Origin: Bacteroidales bacterium UBA4073 | GTDB lineage: Bacteria; Bacteroidota; Bacteroidia; Bacteroidales; Tenuifilaceae | Length of the DNA: 8,059 nt | Assembly (NCBI GenBank): GCA_002383425.1 | Contig: DFYV01000103.1 | Span: 2,203 to 10,261, forward strand | Direction: 5' to 3' | Part shown: positions 1 to 5,495 of the stretch, in pieces | Layout: each line of letters starts with the position of its first letter | Position numbering within the stretch: the first letter of the stretch is position 1 | The notes under the pieces: model-generated | Database searches by the model: none | What the model saw: only the letters and a program-made list of their open reading frames with translations | Told to the model about the DNA's origin: nothing | Made by a program: the position numbers and the translations under genes

Positions 1-65
1 GTCGCAAAGGAGTCGCAAAGGCGCAGAGTTTTTTCTTTGCGTTCTTTGCGTAAAAACTTTGCGTT
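1..65. repeat. CTTTGCG / CGCAAAG short intergenic repeats
   Basis: GTCGCAAAG occurs at 1-9 and 12-20. CTTTGCG occurs in inverted orientation at 35-41, 44-50 and 57-63, so the block is a cluster of 9-bp-like units on both strands that can fold into CGCAAAG/CTTTGCG hairpins. No coding potential is visible. It resembles the low-complexity units elsewhere in this window and looks like host intergenic DNA. The last copy (AACTTTGCG, 55-63) recurs at 1803-1811 and marks the left boundary of the IS110-family element. Confidence 0.7.
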
Positions 66-77
66 CTCATATGTTTG
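45..77 (+). promoter_or_regulatory. Candidate Bacteroidota-type promoter at the IS left end
   Basis: TATGTTTG at 70-77 is an exact match to the TAnnTTTG -7 box of Bacteroidota primary promoters. TTTG at 45-48 is a possible -33 box with 21 bp between the two. The start would fall near 83-86, just at a small hairpin (84-101), which suits transcription of a left-end RNA and then the transposase. The -33 box would lie in the flanking host repeat, outside the element. The AT-rich context makes a chance match possible. Confidence 0.35.
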
Positions 78-83
78 TTCTTT

Positions 84-255
84 GAAATATTGTCATATTT
101 TTTGTTATGGAAATATGTTTACTTTACGGGCAATTATGGTCTGCGTCTTAGGTCAGTTGAACCTGTCGCAAAGTTTATTATGCTCGTCAGGTAAAAATCG
201 GGAAATAACTTGGTTCTTAGAAACCGCATTTACGAGGCTGATGTTACCTGGCATT
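84..255 (+). ncRNA. Candidate IS110-family bridge RNA (seekRNA) in the left end
   Basis: IS110-family elements encode, in their non-coding ends, a structured RNA whose internal loops pair with target and donor DNA. Three foldable parts are visible. (1) A 5' hairpin at 84-101, with AAATAT/ATATTT around a TGTC loop. (2) A hairpin at 142-170: TGCG 142-145 with CGCA 167-170, then AGGT 150-153 with ACCT 161-164. (3) A 9-bp stem, 186-194 with 244-252 (core CAGGTAA/TTACCTG, one G-U), closing a large loop. Inside that loop, 202-211 is identical to 1798-1807 and 219-228 is the reverse complement of 1808-1817, as expected of left and right guides. The predicted length, about 170 nt, is close to the known IS621 bridge RNA. 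The exact 5' and 3' ends are guesses, and GGTT 212-215 with AACC 222-225 is a competing hairpin that overlaps the right guide. Confidence 0.55.
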
Positions 256-282
256 TATTAACAAACCTAAAAAACTGGAGCT

Positions 283-1671
283 ATGAAAAGATTTTATTTA
301 GGCGGAGATGTCAGTAAAGGGTATGCCGATTGGACTATCCTTTCAGAGAACAAGAAACCTATTCTGGACAATTTCCAGTTGGATGACACCTATGATGGCC
401 ATTGTAGGTTATATGCCATACTTAAGTCATACTTTGATAGGTATCCCGATCTGGAAATGTATGCAGCAGTTGAAAGCACTGGCGGTTATGAAAACAACTG
501 GGTTAACAGCTTAAAAGGCTACCAGAAAATGTTTAACATTAAGGTGGCCAGGTTAAACCCACTGGGCGTTAATTTCAATCAAAAAGCCAGTATGGGCAGG
601 AATGTGACTGATGCTACCAGTGCTCACAGCATTGCCGAGTACATAATTAATTTCCCTGATAATGTTCAGTATGACCAGGATGAGAAATGGAAGACCCTTA
701 AGCGTCACTGGAATTTTGTTGAGATGCAAAAAAAGCAAAGAACGCAAGCCATTAATCAGCTGGAAACGCTTTTATACAGTGCCAATCCAACACTGATGCG
801 TTTTAAAGACGACAAGTTTCCTAGCTGGTTACTGGAGCTGATCATACTATGCCCAACGGCCAAAAAGTTTTCCAAGGCAAAACCAGAAAGACTGGCTAAA
901 ATTCCTTACCTGACATTGGGCAAAGCCAAAGCACTGGTAGAAGAGGCAAAGCAGTCCATTGCATCTGCAACTGATGAAAATACCGAGATGTTGGTTAAAC
1001 AAGTTGCCCTGCAAATAAAAAGCTGCACCATGAATATCAAAAGTCAAATGGCACTTATAGAAAAAGAGTTTAGGTGCCCGGAAATTGATATTTTAACGTC
1101 ATTTAGCGGTATTGGTACCACTTCTGCCATAGGCTTGCTACTTGAAATAGGCACCATAGAACGTTTCCCCAATGTGAAAAGTATTTGTTGTTTTTTTGGT
1201 TTACACCCTAAATTCAAGCAAAGCGGGGATAAGGTAATTGGTGTTAGAATGAGTAAGCAGGGAAGCAAGAACATGCGTAAGATACTATTTAATATTACCA
1301 AGACTGCCATTGTACATAATCCCCTGATAAAGGAGCTGTATGAGAAAAAAGTTGCCGAAGGTATGACAAAAATGGCTGCCATTGGGGTTTGCATGCACAA
1401 AATTTTGCGTATTGTTTATGGTATGCTAAAACACAATAAACCGTTCAACCCGGATACCGATAAACAAAACAGGGAACGTTCTGTGCAAAAGTTACAGGAA
1501 GATAAGCTGCAACATTTTGCCTGGATCGAAAAAAGCAGGAAATACCAGAAGTTTGACAGTAAAGCGCCCATTTCAAAAAGGCAAAGTAAAAAAAGAAAGG
1601 AACACGTTTTGTCCCAATGTGAAGTAACACACAGTGCGGGATCTACGCATTCCTTTCATTGCCCCTCTTAA
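283..1671 (+). CDS. IS110-family transposase (RuvC-like DEDD recombinase)
   Basis: This 462-aa protein is the recombinase of the IS110 element, which moves through a circular intermediate guided by the element's own RNA. The N-terminal RuvC-like domain (about 1-125) shows GGDVSK with D9, VESTGGY with E64, and VTDATSAHSIA with D110. The fourth acidic residue of the DEDD set would sit at 113, where this protein has Ser. A helical middle (about 130-260) leads to the C-terminal Transposase_20 domain (about 268-350), with FSGIGTTSA near 274-282 and RMSKQGSKNMR at 322-332. S324 is the best candidate for the catalytic serine known in this family. A basic, low-complexity tail (about 390-462) is longer than in many relatives. 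The ATG at 283 follows GGAG at 277-280, which is unusually close. The frame is open throughout, so the gene looks intact. Confidence 0.95.
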   Translation: MKRFYLGGDVSKGYADWTILSENKKPILDNFQLDDTYDGHCRLYAILKSYFDRYPDLEMYAAVESTGGYENNWVNSLKGYQKMFNIKVARLNPLGVNFNQKASMGRNVTDATSAHSIAEYIINFPDNVQYDQDEKWKTLKRHWNFVEMQKKQRTQAINQLETLLYSANPTLMRFKDDKFPSWLLELIILCPTAKKFSKAKPERLAKIPYLTLGKAKALVEEAKQSIASATDENTEMLVKQVALQIKSCTMNIKSQMALIEKEFRCPEIDILTSFSGIGTTSAIGLLLEIGTIERFPNVKSICCFFGLHPKFKQSGDKVIGVRMSKQGSKNMRKILFNITKTAIVHNPLIKELYEKKVAEGMTKMAAIGVCMHKILRIVYGMLKHNKPFNPDTDKQNRERSVQKLQEDKLQHFAWIEKSRKYQKFDSKAPISKRQSKKRKEHVLSQCEVTHSAGSTHSFHCPS

Positions 1672-1797
1672 ACACCAAAAGTACTAATTGTTTATGTACT
1701 ATGCAAACATTTTTCAGAGTAAAATATTACCGGGTTTTTCCCGATTTCAATATGTCAAAGAGCATAAAATTTTTTTTAGCTAAACTTGACTTTAAAC

Positions 1798-1817
1798 GAA
1801 ATAACTTTGCGGTTTCT
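1798..1817 (+). other. Right-junction site matching both guide segments of the left-end RNA
   Basis: The left half (1798-1807, GAAATAACTT) is identical to 202-211. The right half (1808-1817, TGCGGTTTCT) is the reverse complement of 219-228. The halves abut with no gap. This is the arrangement by which an IS110 bridge RNA reads a double-stranded site: the left guide pairs with the bottom strand and the right guide with the top strand. At the left IS boundary the equivalent left half (50-59) matches the left guide at 8 of 10 positions. Confidence 0.55.
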
Positions 1818-1822
1818 TTTTA

Positions 1823-1951
1823 TCATCTGTTTATATTTTCATTATTTCATCCGAAAATAATTTATTAAGATAAACAGTATCAGCACATTAACATCATTCG
1901 TGTTTGTGTTTTTATAATATCATGGGTGTTTCATCTGTTTATATTTTCATT
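1823..1951 (+). repeat. 21-bp direct repeat pair, 108 bp apart, in a gene-free AT-rich stretch
   Basis: A 21-bp sequence beginning TCATCTGTTTATATTTTC is perfectly repeated at 1823-1843 and 1931-1951. After a one-base length difference, both copies continue to ...ATCC near 1852 and 1959. The first copy begins 12 bp beyond the IS right boundary. The surrounding 1812-2136 is AT-rich. It contains open frames, but none has recognisable protein character, so I see no gene here. Confidence 0.6.
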
Positions 1952-2136
1952 TTTTATCCAAAAAGGAATACCGAATAGTTACAATCATGCTCGTGTGTGT
2001 CTAAAATCCGTTATTGGTGTTTCACTTTTCATATTTGAGTCCGGTATAAAAAGCATGTTTTATTTTAGCAAGACTAGTTATGTTATTAATTGTCAGCATT
2101 ATAAAAAAAGTTGTGAAACTTGTTTTAACTTTATTC

Positions 2137-2236
2137 ACCCTGTGAAATACCCTATTAAATATTTTGCTTTTGCAAAAGAAAATCAGAAATTTTATTCAAC
2201 AGGGTAATTTTGCCAAGCAAAATTATTTCACAGGGT
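2137..2236. repeat. 100-bp element with 13-bp terminal inverted repeats (MITE- or REP-like)
   Basis: ACCCTGTGAAATA (2137-2149) and its exact reverse complement TATTTCACAGGGT (2224-2236) bound a 100-bp AT-rich block. Inside are a near-perfect hairpin TAATTTTGC-CAA-GCAAAATTA (2205-2225) and a palindrome CTTTTGCAAAAG near 2167-2178. AACTTTAT lies outside both ends (2126-2133 and 2238-2245), but it does not directly abut the inverted repeats, so it is not a clean target duplication. It could be a non-autonomous mobile element or a bidirectional transcription end downstream of the minus-strand regulator gene. Confidence 0.45.
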
Positions 2237-2237
2237 A

Positions 2238-2344
2238 AACTTTATAAACTTTACGAACTTTATAAACTTTATGAACTTTATGAACTCTAATTCGTAATTC
2301 GTAATTCGTAATTCGTAATTCGTAATTTCTAATCTGTAATTTCT
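2238..2344. repeat. Adjacent 9-bp and 7-bp tandem arrays
   Basis: Five 9-bp units (AACTTTATA, AACTTTACG, AACTTTATA, AACTTTATG, AACTTTATG) cover 2238-2282. After a short transition, five exact AATTCGT heptamers run from 2289 to 2323, followed by degenerate units AATTTCT, AATCTGT, AATTTCT to 2344. The open frame across this block on the minus strand only translates the repeats (runs of KVYKV and NYELRI) and is not a gene. The array lies just downstream of the Crp/Fnr gene. Confidence 0.8.
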
Positions 2345-2401
2345 GCCTTCTAATTAATTTGCATTCTGCACTGTGAATTGAGCCATTGCGCATAATATTG
2401 T

Positions 2402-3100
2402 TTACCCGTGCATTTTTATCCATTCCAACTTTTCGGGCTCAACTATCTCGATACTAGCACCCTCGATACGAATAATATTATCGCGGCGGAATTCTGAAAG
2501 TATTCGAACCACGTTTTCAACCCTCATATCAACTAGTTCAGCAATTTCACGGCGTGATATGGGTAGGTTGAATTTAGCTGACTTGTAAATCTCTTTGCTT
2601 AGGTAGCTAAGTATAAAGGCTACCCGACCCCGGAGTTGTCGCATTTCAAGATTGAGGCGGGTACCCATCATTAAATCCGAAACCTGCGATATTTTTTCCA
2701 GCAACGTCATCGCAAAGTTGCTGTTGGCATTTATTAGGTCCATTACAAAGGTATAGTCAACACAGCAGTATTGGCAGTCTTCGATGGCGATTATATTGTA
2801 GTTATAGTTTTTTGAGGAAAATATGCTCAGTAATCCTACAAAATCGTTTGGGGTGGCTATGCCAATTATTTGTTCCCGTCCTACGGAGTTTACACGCGTA
2901 AGTTTTGCCAGCCCAACTCTTAAAAAAATAGCTCCTTTTACAGGATTTCCTTGCTTAGCTATAGCTTCGTTTTTTTTAGCAAAATTGAAGGTTTTATTAA
3001 TGGTTAGCTGATCAAGCTGCTCATCGTTTAGTATTGAAAAAATCGACGATCGAAAGCTACATTCGGCACAAACGCTGCCCATGCAGGTATTCTCATTCAT
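2402..3100 (-). CDS. Crp/Fnr-family transcriptional regulator with N-terminal cysteine cluster
   Basis: This 232-aa DNA-binding regulator probably controls the divergent sulfur operon. The start chosen is the ATG at 3098-3100; an in-frame TTG two codons upstream (3104-3106) is the alternative. An N-terminal cysteine cluster, C6-x4-C11-x2-C14 (NTCMGSVCAECSFR), is followed by a cyclic-nucleotide-binding-type beta-barrel (about 20-125), a long dimerisation helix (about 127-158) and a C-terminal winged helix (about 160-225). The turn and recognition helix read SRREIAELVDMRVENVVRIL; E195 and R199 match the E and R of the FNR ExxSR motif, but Ser is replaced by Val. C109, C112 and C113 in the barrel could supply a fourth ligand, so an oxygen- or redox-sensing Fe-S cluster is possible. 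The spacing differs from E. coli FNR, so this is inference. Confidence 0.9.
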   Translation of the reverse strand: MNENTCMGSVCAECSFRSSIFSILNDEQLDQLTINKTFNFAKKNEAIAKQGNPVKGAIFLRVGLAKLTRVNSVGREQIIGIATPNDFVGLLSIFSSKNYNYNIIAIEDCQYCCVDYTFVMDLINANSNFAMTLLEKISQVSDLMMGTRLNLEMRQLRGRVAFILSYLSKEIYKSAKFNLPISRREIAELVDMRVENVVRILSEFRRDNIIRIEGASIEIVEPEKLEWIKMHG

Positions 3101-3227
3101 ACTCAACGTATTGTTATTTATCAGTTTTGTTTTTTATCAACAGCTGTAAAACTAATGCTTTTGTTATTAATAACGTAATTTGTACTGATAATTTGTTAAC
3201 AATCCTGTAAACATTAAATATGAACAA
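3101..3227. promoter_or_regulatory. Divergent regulatory region with two perfect palindromes
   Basis: This 127-bp AT-rich spacer separates the regulator gene (minus) from the sulfide reductase gene (plus). GTTATTAATAAC (3163-3174) and TTGTTAACAA (3193-3202) are perfect palindromes, centred 29 bp apart. Either could be an operator for a dimeric winged-helix regulator such as the adjacent Crp/Fnr protein. TAATTTG occurs twice (3176-3182, 3189-3195) and is one base short of the TAnnTTTG -7 box. No convincing -33 partner is visible, so the transcription start is unresolved. Confidence 0.45.
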
Positions 3228-4457
3228 ATGAAAAAGATAGTGATTCTGGGAGCAGGAACAGGTGGTACCATAATGGCCAACAAACTCCGAAAAGCGTTGG
3301 AACGCGATGAGTGGAGTATTACTGTGGTTGATAAAGACCCTAACCATTACTACCAACCCGGCTTCCTGTTTATTCCTTTTGGAATTTACAACAAGTACGA
3401 TGTGATTAAACCTAAAGCGAGTTTTATTCCGGCTGGTGTAAAGTTTATTATTAATGAGATTGAGAGGGTAGAACCCGACAAGAGTACCGTTTACCTTACC
3501 AACGGACAAATACTTGAATACGATTTCTTAATAGTTTCCACAGGTACACATATAAAACCTGATGAAACTCCAGGTTTGCTGGGCAGGGAGTGGCGCAAGA
3601 GCATTTTCGACTTTTACACCCACGAGGGTGCGGTTGCCTTACATCACTTCCTGAAAACATGGGAGGGAGGCGATATGGTTATTAACATTGCTGAACTTCC
3701 CTTTAAATGCCCGGTTGCCCCGCTCGAATTTGCTTTCCTGGCCGATGAGTTCTTTGTTAAAAAGGGAATTCGTGAAAAGGTGAATATCTACTACACAACA
3801 CCCCTATCAGGAGCTTTCACCAAGCCAAAGTCATCAAAAATGCTTGGGGAACTACTAAAGGAAAAGAATATTCATATTATCCCCGACTTCTACCTGGAAC
3901 GCGTGGATGATGAAAACAAAAAGATAATCTCATTCGATGGTCGGGAGGTTAAATTCGATTTGCTTTCAGTTATTCCGGTTAACATGGGTGCCGATTGGGT
4001 AGCCCGAAGCGGCATGGGCGACGACATGAATTACATTGCTACAGATAAGTACACCCTTAGGGCCGATAAGTGGGAAAATATTTTTGTGATTGGCGATGCC
4101 AGCAATATACCTACCTCTAAGGCAGGATCGGTAGCTCACTTTTCTTCCGATGTAGTATTCGAAAACCTTATGGCAGCTATCGAGGAGCGACCCCTGATTG
4201 CCAGGTTCGATGGTCACTCCAACTGCTACATCGAAACAGGTTTCGGTAAGGGTTCCCTTATCGACTTTAACTACGAAACCGAACCGCTTCCGGGTACTTA
4301 CCCATTGCCAGGCATTGGCCCCTTTGGTTTACTTAGTAATACCCGAATAAATCATTATGGAAAGGTGATGTTCCGGTGGATATACTGGCATTTGCTATTA
4401 AAGGGCAGGGAGTTGCCACTTGAATCGCAAATGACTATGGCCGGTAAGGAATTTTAA
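3228..4457 (+). CDS. sqr: Type III-like sulfide:quinone reductase (FAD-dependent)
   Basis: This 409-aa flavoprotein of the SQR/FCSD family most likely oxidises sulfide to zero-valent sulfur at the cytoplasmic face of the membrane and passes electrons to quinone. The FAD-binding Rossmann fold starts at once with GAGTGG (8-13) and ends with D35 in ITVVDKD. A second flavin motif is NIFVIGDAS with D290. C161 in PFKCPVAPLEF and C333 in HSNCYIETG match the two redox cysteines shared by SQRs. The third cysteine of some SQRs (near residue 125) is absent. The amphipathic, aromatic-rich C-terminus (KVMFRWIYWHLLLKG, 379-393) resembles the membrane-docking helices of SQRs. Some relatives are annotated as a selenoprotein subtype, but both redox positions here are ordinary Cys codons. 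It is the first gene of the operon, and the next gene starts 12 bp on. A different FAD-dependent disulfide or persulfide reductase role cannot be excluded. Confidence 0.85.
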   Translation: MKKIVILGAGTGGTIMANKLRKALERDEWSITVVDKDPNHYYQPGFLFIPFGIYNKYDVIKPKASFIPAGVKFIINEIERVEPDKSTVYLTNGQILEYDFLIVSTGTHIKPDETPGLLGREWRKSIFDFYTHEGAVALHHFLKTWEGGDMVINIAELPFKCPVAPLEFAFLADEFFVKKGIREKVNIYYTTPLSGAFTKPKSSKMLGELLKEKNIHIIPDFYLERVDDENKKIISFDGREVKFDLLSVIPVNMGADWVARSGMGDDMNYIATDKYTLRADKWENIFVIGDASNIPTSKAGSVAHFSSDVVFENLMAAIEERPLIARFDGHSNCYIETGFGKGSLIDFNYETEPLPGTYPLPGIGPFGLLSNTRINHYGKVMFRWIYWHLLLKGRELPLESQMTMAGKEF

Positions 4458-4468
4458 TTTGGTTTGAC

Positions 4469-5137
4469 ATGGATAATAGCTTGCAATTACAGGTTGATGA
4501 GCTCAACCGTAAGATGGACCTGGTGCTGGAACTGCTTGCAAAGCAACAGGAGCGAAGCGAGGTGGTTGACGATCTGGTTGAGGATCTGAATATTGTGGCC
4601 AAGGATGCCTTTCAAACCGCTGTGGATGAGCTAACGGTTCAAAGCATTAAGATTGATAGCGAAGACTTACGTTACCTGGTTTTTAAACTGCTTCGCAACG
4701 TTAAAACCTTTGGCGAGCTCATGGATATGATGGAAAGCCTTATGGACTTGATCCACGATTTTGGACCAGTGGTTCACGATGCCGGCATATCCATAACAAA
4801 GGCATTGGATGATCTTGACAGGCAAGGTTACTTTAGCTACTTTAAACAGCTGGGCTTACTGGCCACTGAGTTTAAGGAGAACGTAACTGAAGATGATATC
4901 GCTCGCCTACGCGAAAATATGCCAGCTCTTGGCATAATGCTTCGTAGCCTAACCCAACCAAAGGTTATGAATGCGTTAGCACAAATAACCCAAACCCTTT
5001 CGGGTATGGAAATGAACGAAACTATCGACAATAAATCGCTGGTCGGGCTTGCCCGTCAGGTAAGTAAACCCGATGTTCGGAGAACGCTATCGTTTACGCT
5101 TCGGGTACTTGGAGAACTTGGTAAAGTAAAGAATTAG
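4469..5137 (+). CDS. DUF1641 family protein
   Basis: This 222-aa, almost entirely helical protein contains no cysteine. Residues about 1-40 look like a coiled coil (QLQVDELNRKMDLVLELLAK). The DUF1641 signature is in the middle: FGPVVHD (98-104) followed by a helix into LDRQGYF (116-122). The family has no established biochemical function. It is often encoded next to SQR-like flavoproteins and sometimes formate dehydrogenase genes, so it probably serves as a partner, docking or assembly protein. It has no predicted membrane helix or signal peptide. Only 11 bp separate it from the upstream gene and 27 bp from the next, so all four genes are likely one transcript. Lacking cysteine, it cannot itself carry persulfide sulfur. 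Confidence 0.88.
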   Translation: MDNSLQLQVDELNRKMDLVLELLAKQQERSEVVDDLVEDLNIVAKDAFQTAVDELTVQSIKIDSEDLRYLVFKLLRNVKTFGELMDMMESLMDLIHDFGPVVHDAGISITKALDDLDRQGYFSYFKQLGLLATEFKENVTEDDIARLRENMPALGIMLRSLTQPKVMNALAQITQTLSGMEMNETIDNKSLVGLARQVSKPDVRRTLSFTLRVLGELGKVKN

Positions 5138-5164
5138 TAAAAACCTCAAAAAATAGATTAAGCT

Positions 5165-5476
5165 ATGGCACAAAAAGTTTATGCAGGTAAAACCATTAGT
5201 GTGACTGACGATGGTTACCTAACCGATCCCAATCAGTGGACAAAAGATATTGCCGTTGAAATTGCTAAAGAGGAAGGCATTGAGCTAACCGACAAGCATT
5301 TTGCAGTTATTGAATACATTAGGGAAAAAACACTTAAGGGCGATGCTCTTACCATTCGTACCATTGGTAAATCGGACGTTATTGATACCAAAGGCTTTTA
5401 TGAGCTGTTCCCGGGTGCTCCCCTGAAAAAGGCCAGCCGTATTGCTGGAATTGCTAAACCTACAAGTTGTGTTTAA
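5165..5476 (+). CDS. TusE/DsrC/DsvC-family sulfur carrier protein, one-cysteine form
   Basis: This 103-aa protein has full length for the family. Family features include DDGYLTDPNQW (15-25), an EEGIELTDKHFAVI helix-turn region (36-49), ELFPGAP (80-86) and the flexible C-terminal arm RIAGIAKPTSCV. The penultimate residue C102 is the sulfur-carrying CysA. The CysB position, 11 residues earlier, is S91 (AGC codon). True DsrC partners of sulfite reductase DsrAB need both cysteines; one-cysteine members such as E. coli TusE act as persulfide relays. No dsrAB or tusBCD is present here. The operon suggests it accepts sulfur from the reductase or from the DsrE-like protein encoded 19 bp downstream. 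Its final acceptor is unknown. Confidence 0.92.
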   Translation: MAQKVYAGKTISVTDDGYLTDPNQWTKDIAVEIAKEEGIELTDKHFAVIEYIREKTLKGDALTIRTIGKSDVIDTKGFYELFPGAPLKKASRIAGIAKPTSCV

Positions 5477-5495
5477 CCCTTTAAATGATTAAATT

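Larger units (their letters stand above)
64..1811 (+). mobile_element. IS110-family insertion sequence, apparently complete
   Basis: The element consists of a 219-bp structured left end, one intact DEDD-type transposase gene, and a 140-bp AT-rich right end. Boundaries are inferred from a 9-bp sequence, AACTTTGCG, present at 55-63 and 1803-1811; the true ends can lie anywhere within it. The CT inside it (57-58, 1805-1806) would fit the CT core dinucleotide known for IS621. No terminal inverted repeats flank the element, as is usual for the family. An 11-nt inverted match (195-205 with 1737-1747) is subterminal. Joining 50-63 to 1812-1820 gives a plausible empty site inside a host CTTTGCG repeat cluster. 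The ends have not been compared with another copy. Confidence 0.6.

Noticed and set aside
212..225. GGTT/AACC hairpin as the top of the guide loop
   Set aside because: It can form, but it overlaps the right guide segment 219-228, so it may exist only in the unpaired state; not listed as a separate feature.
1731..1745. GGG-TTTTT-CCC hairpin as the transposase terminator
   Set aside because: The stem has only three G-C pairs (four with a flanking pair) and no T-tract follows, so it is too weak to call.
1659..2207. Open frames on the plus strand after the transposase
   Set aside because: They are AT-rich, rich in Phe, Ile, Lys and Tyr, lack domain character, and cross the direct repeats and the inverted-repeat element; they are best explained as chance frames.
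2223..2423. Minus-strand open frame with KVYKV and NYELRI repeats
   Set aside because: It only translates the 9-bp and 7-bp DNA arrays and overlaps the end of the regulator gene.
3101..3106. TTG start for the Crp/Fnr gene
   Set aside because: It adds only two residues, and an ATG lies immediately downstream. No ribosome binding site favours TTG.
3228..4457. Selenoprotein form of the sulfide reductase
   Set aside because: Both redox positions are ordinary Cys codons and no in-frame TGA occurs within the gene.
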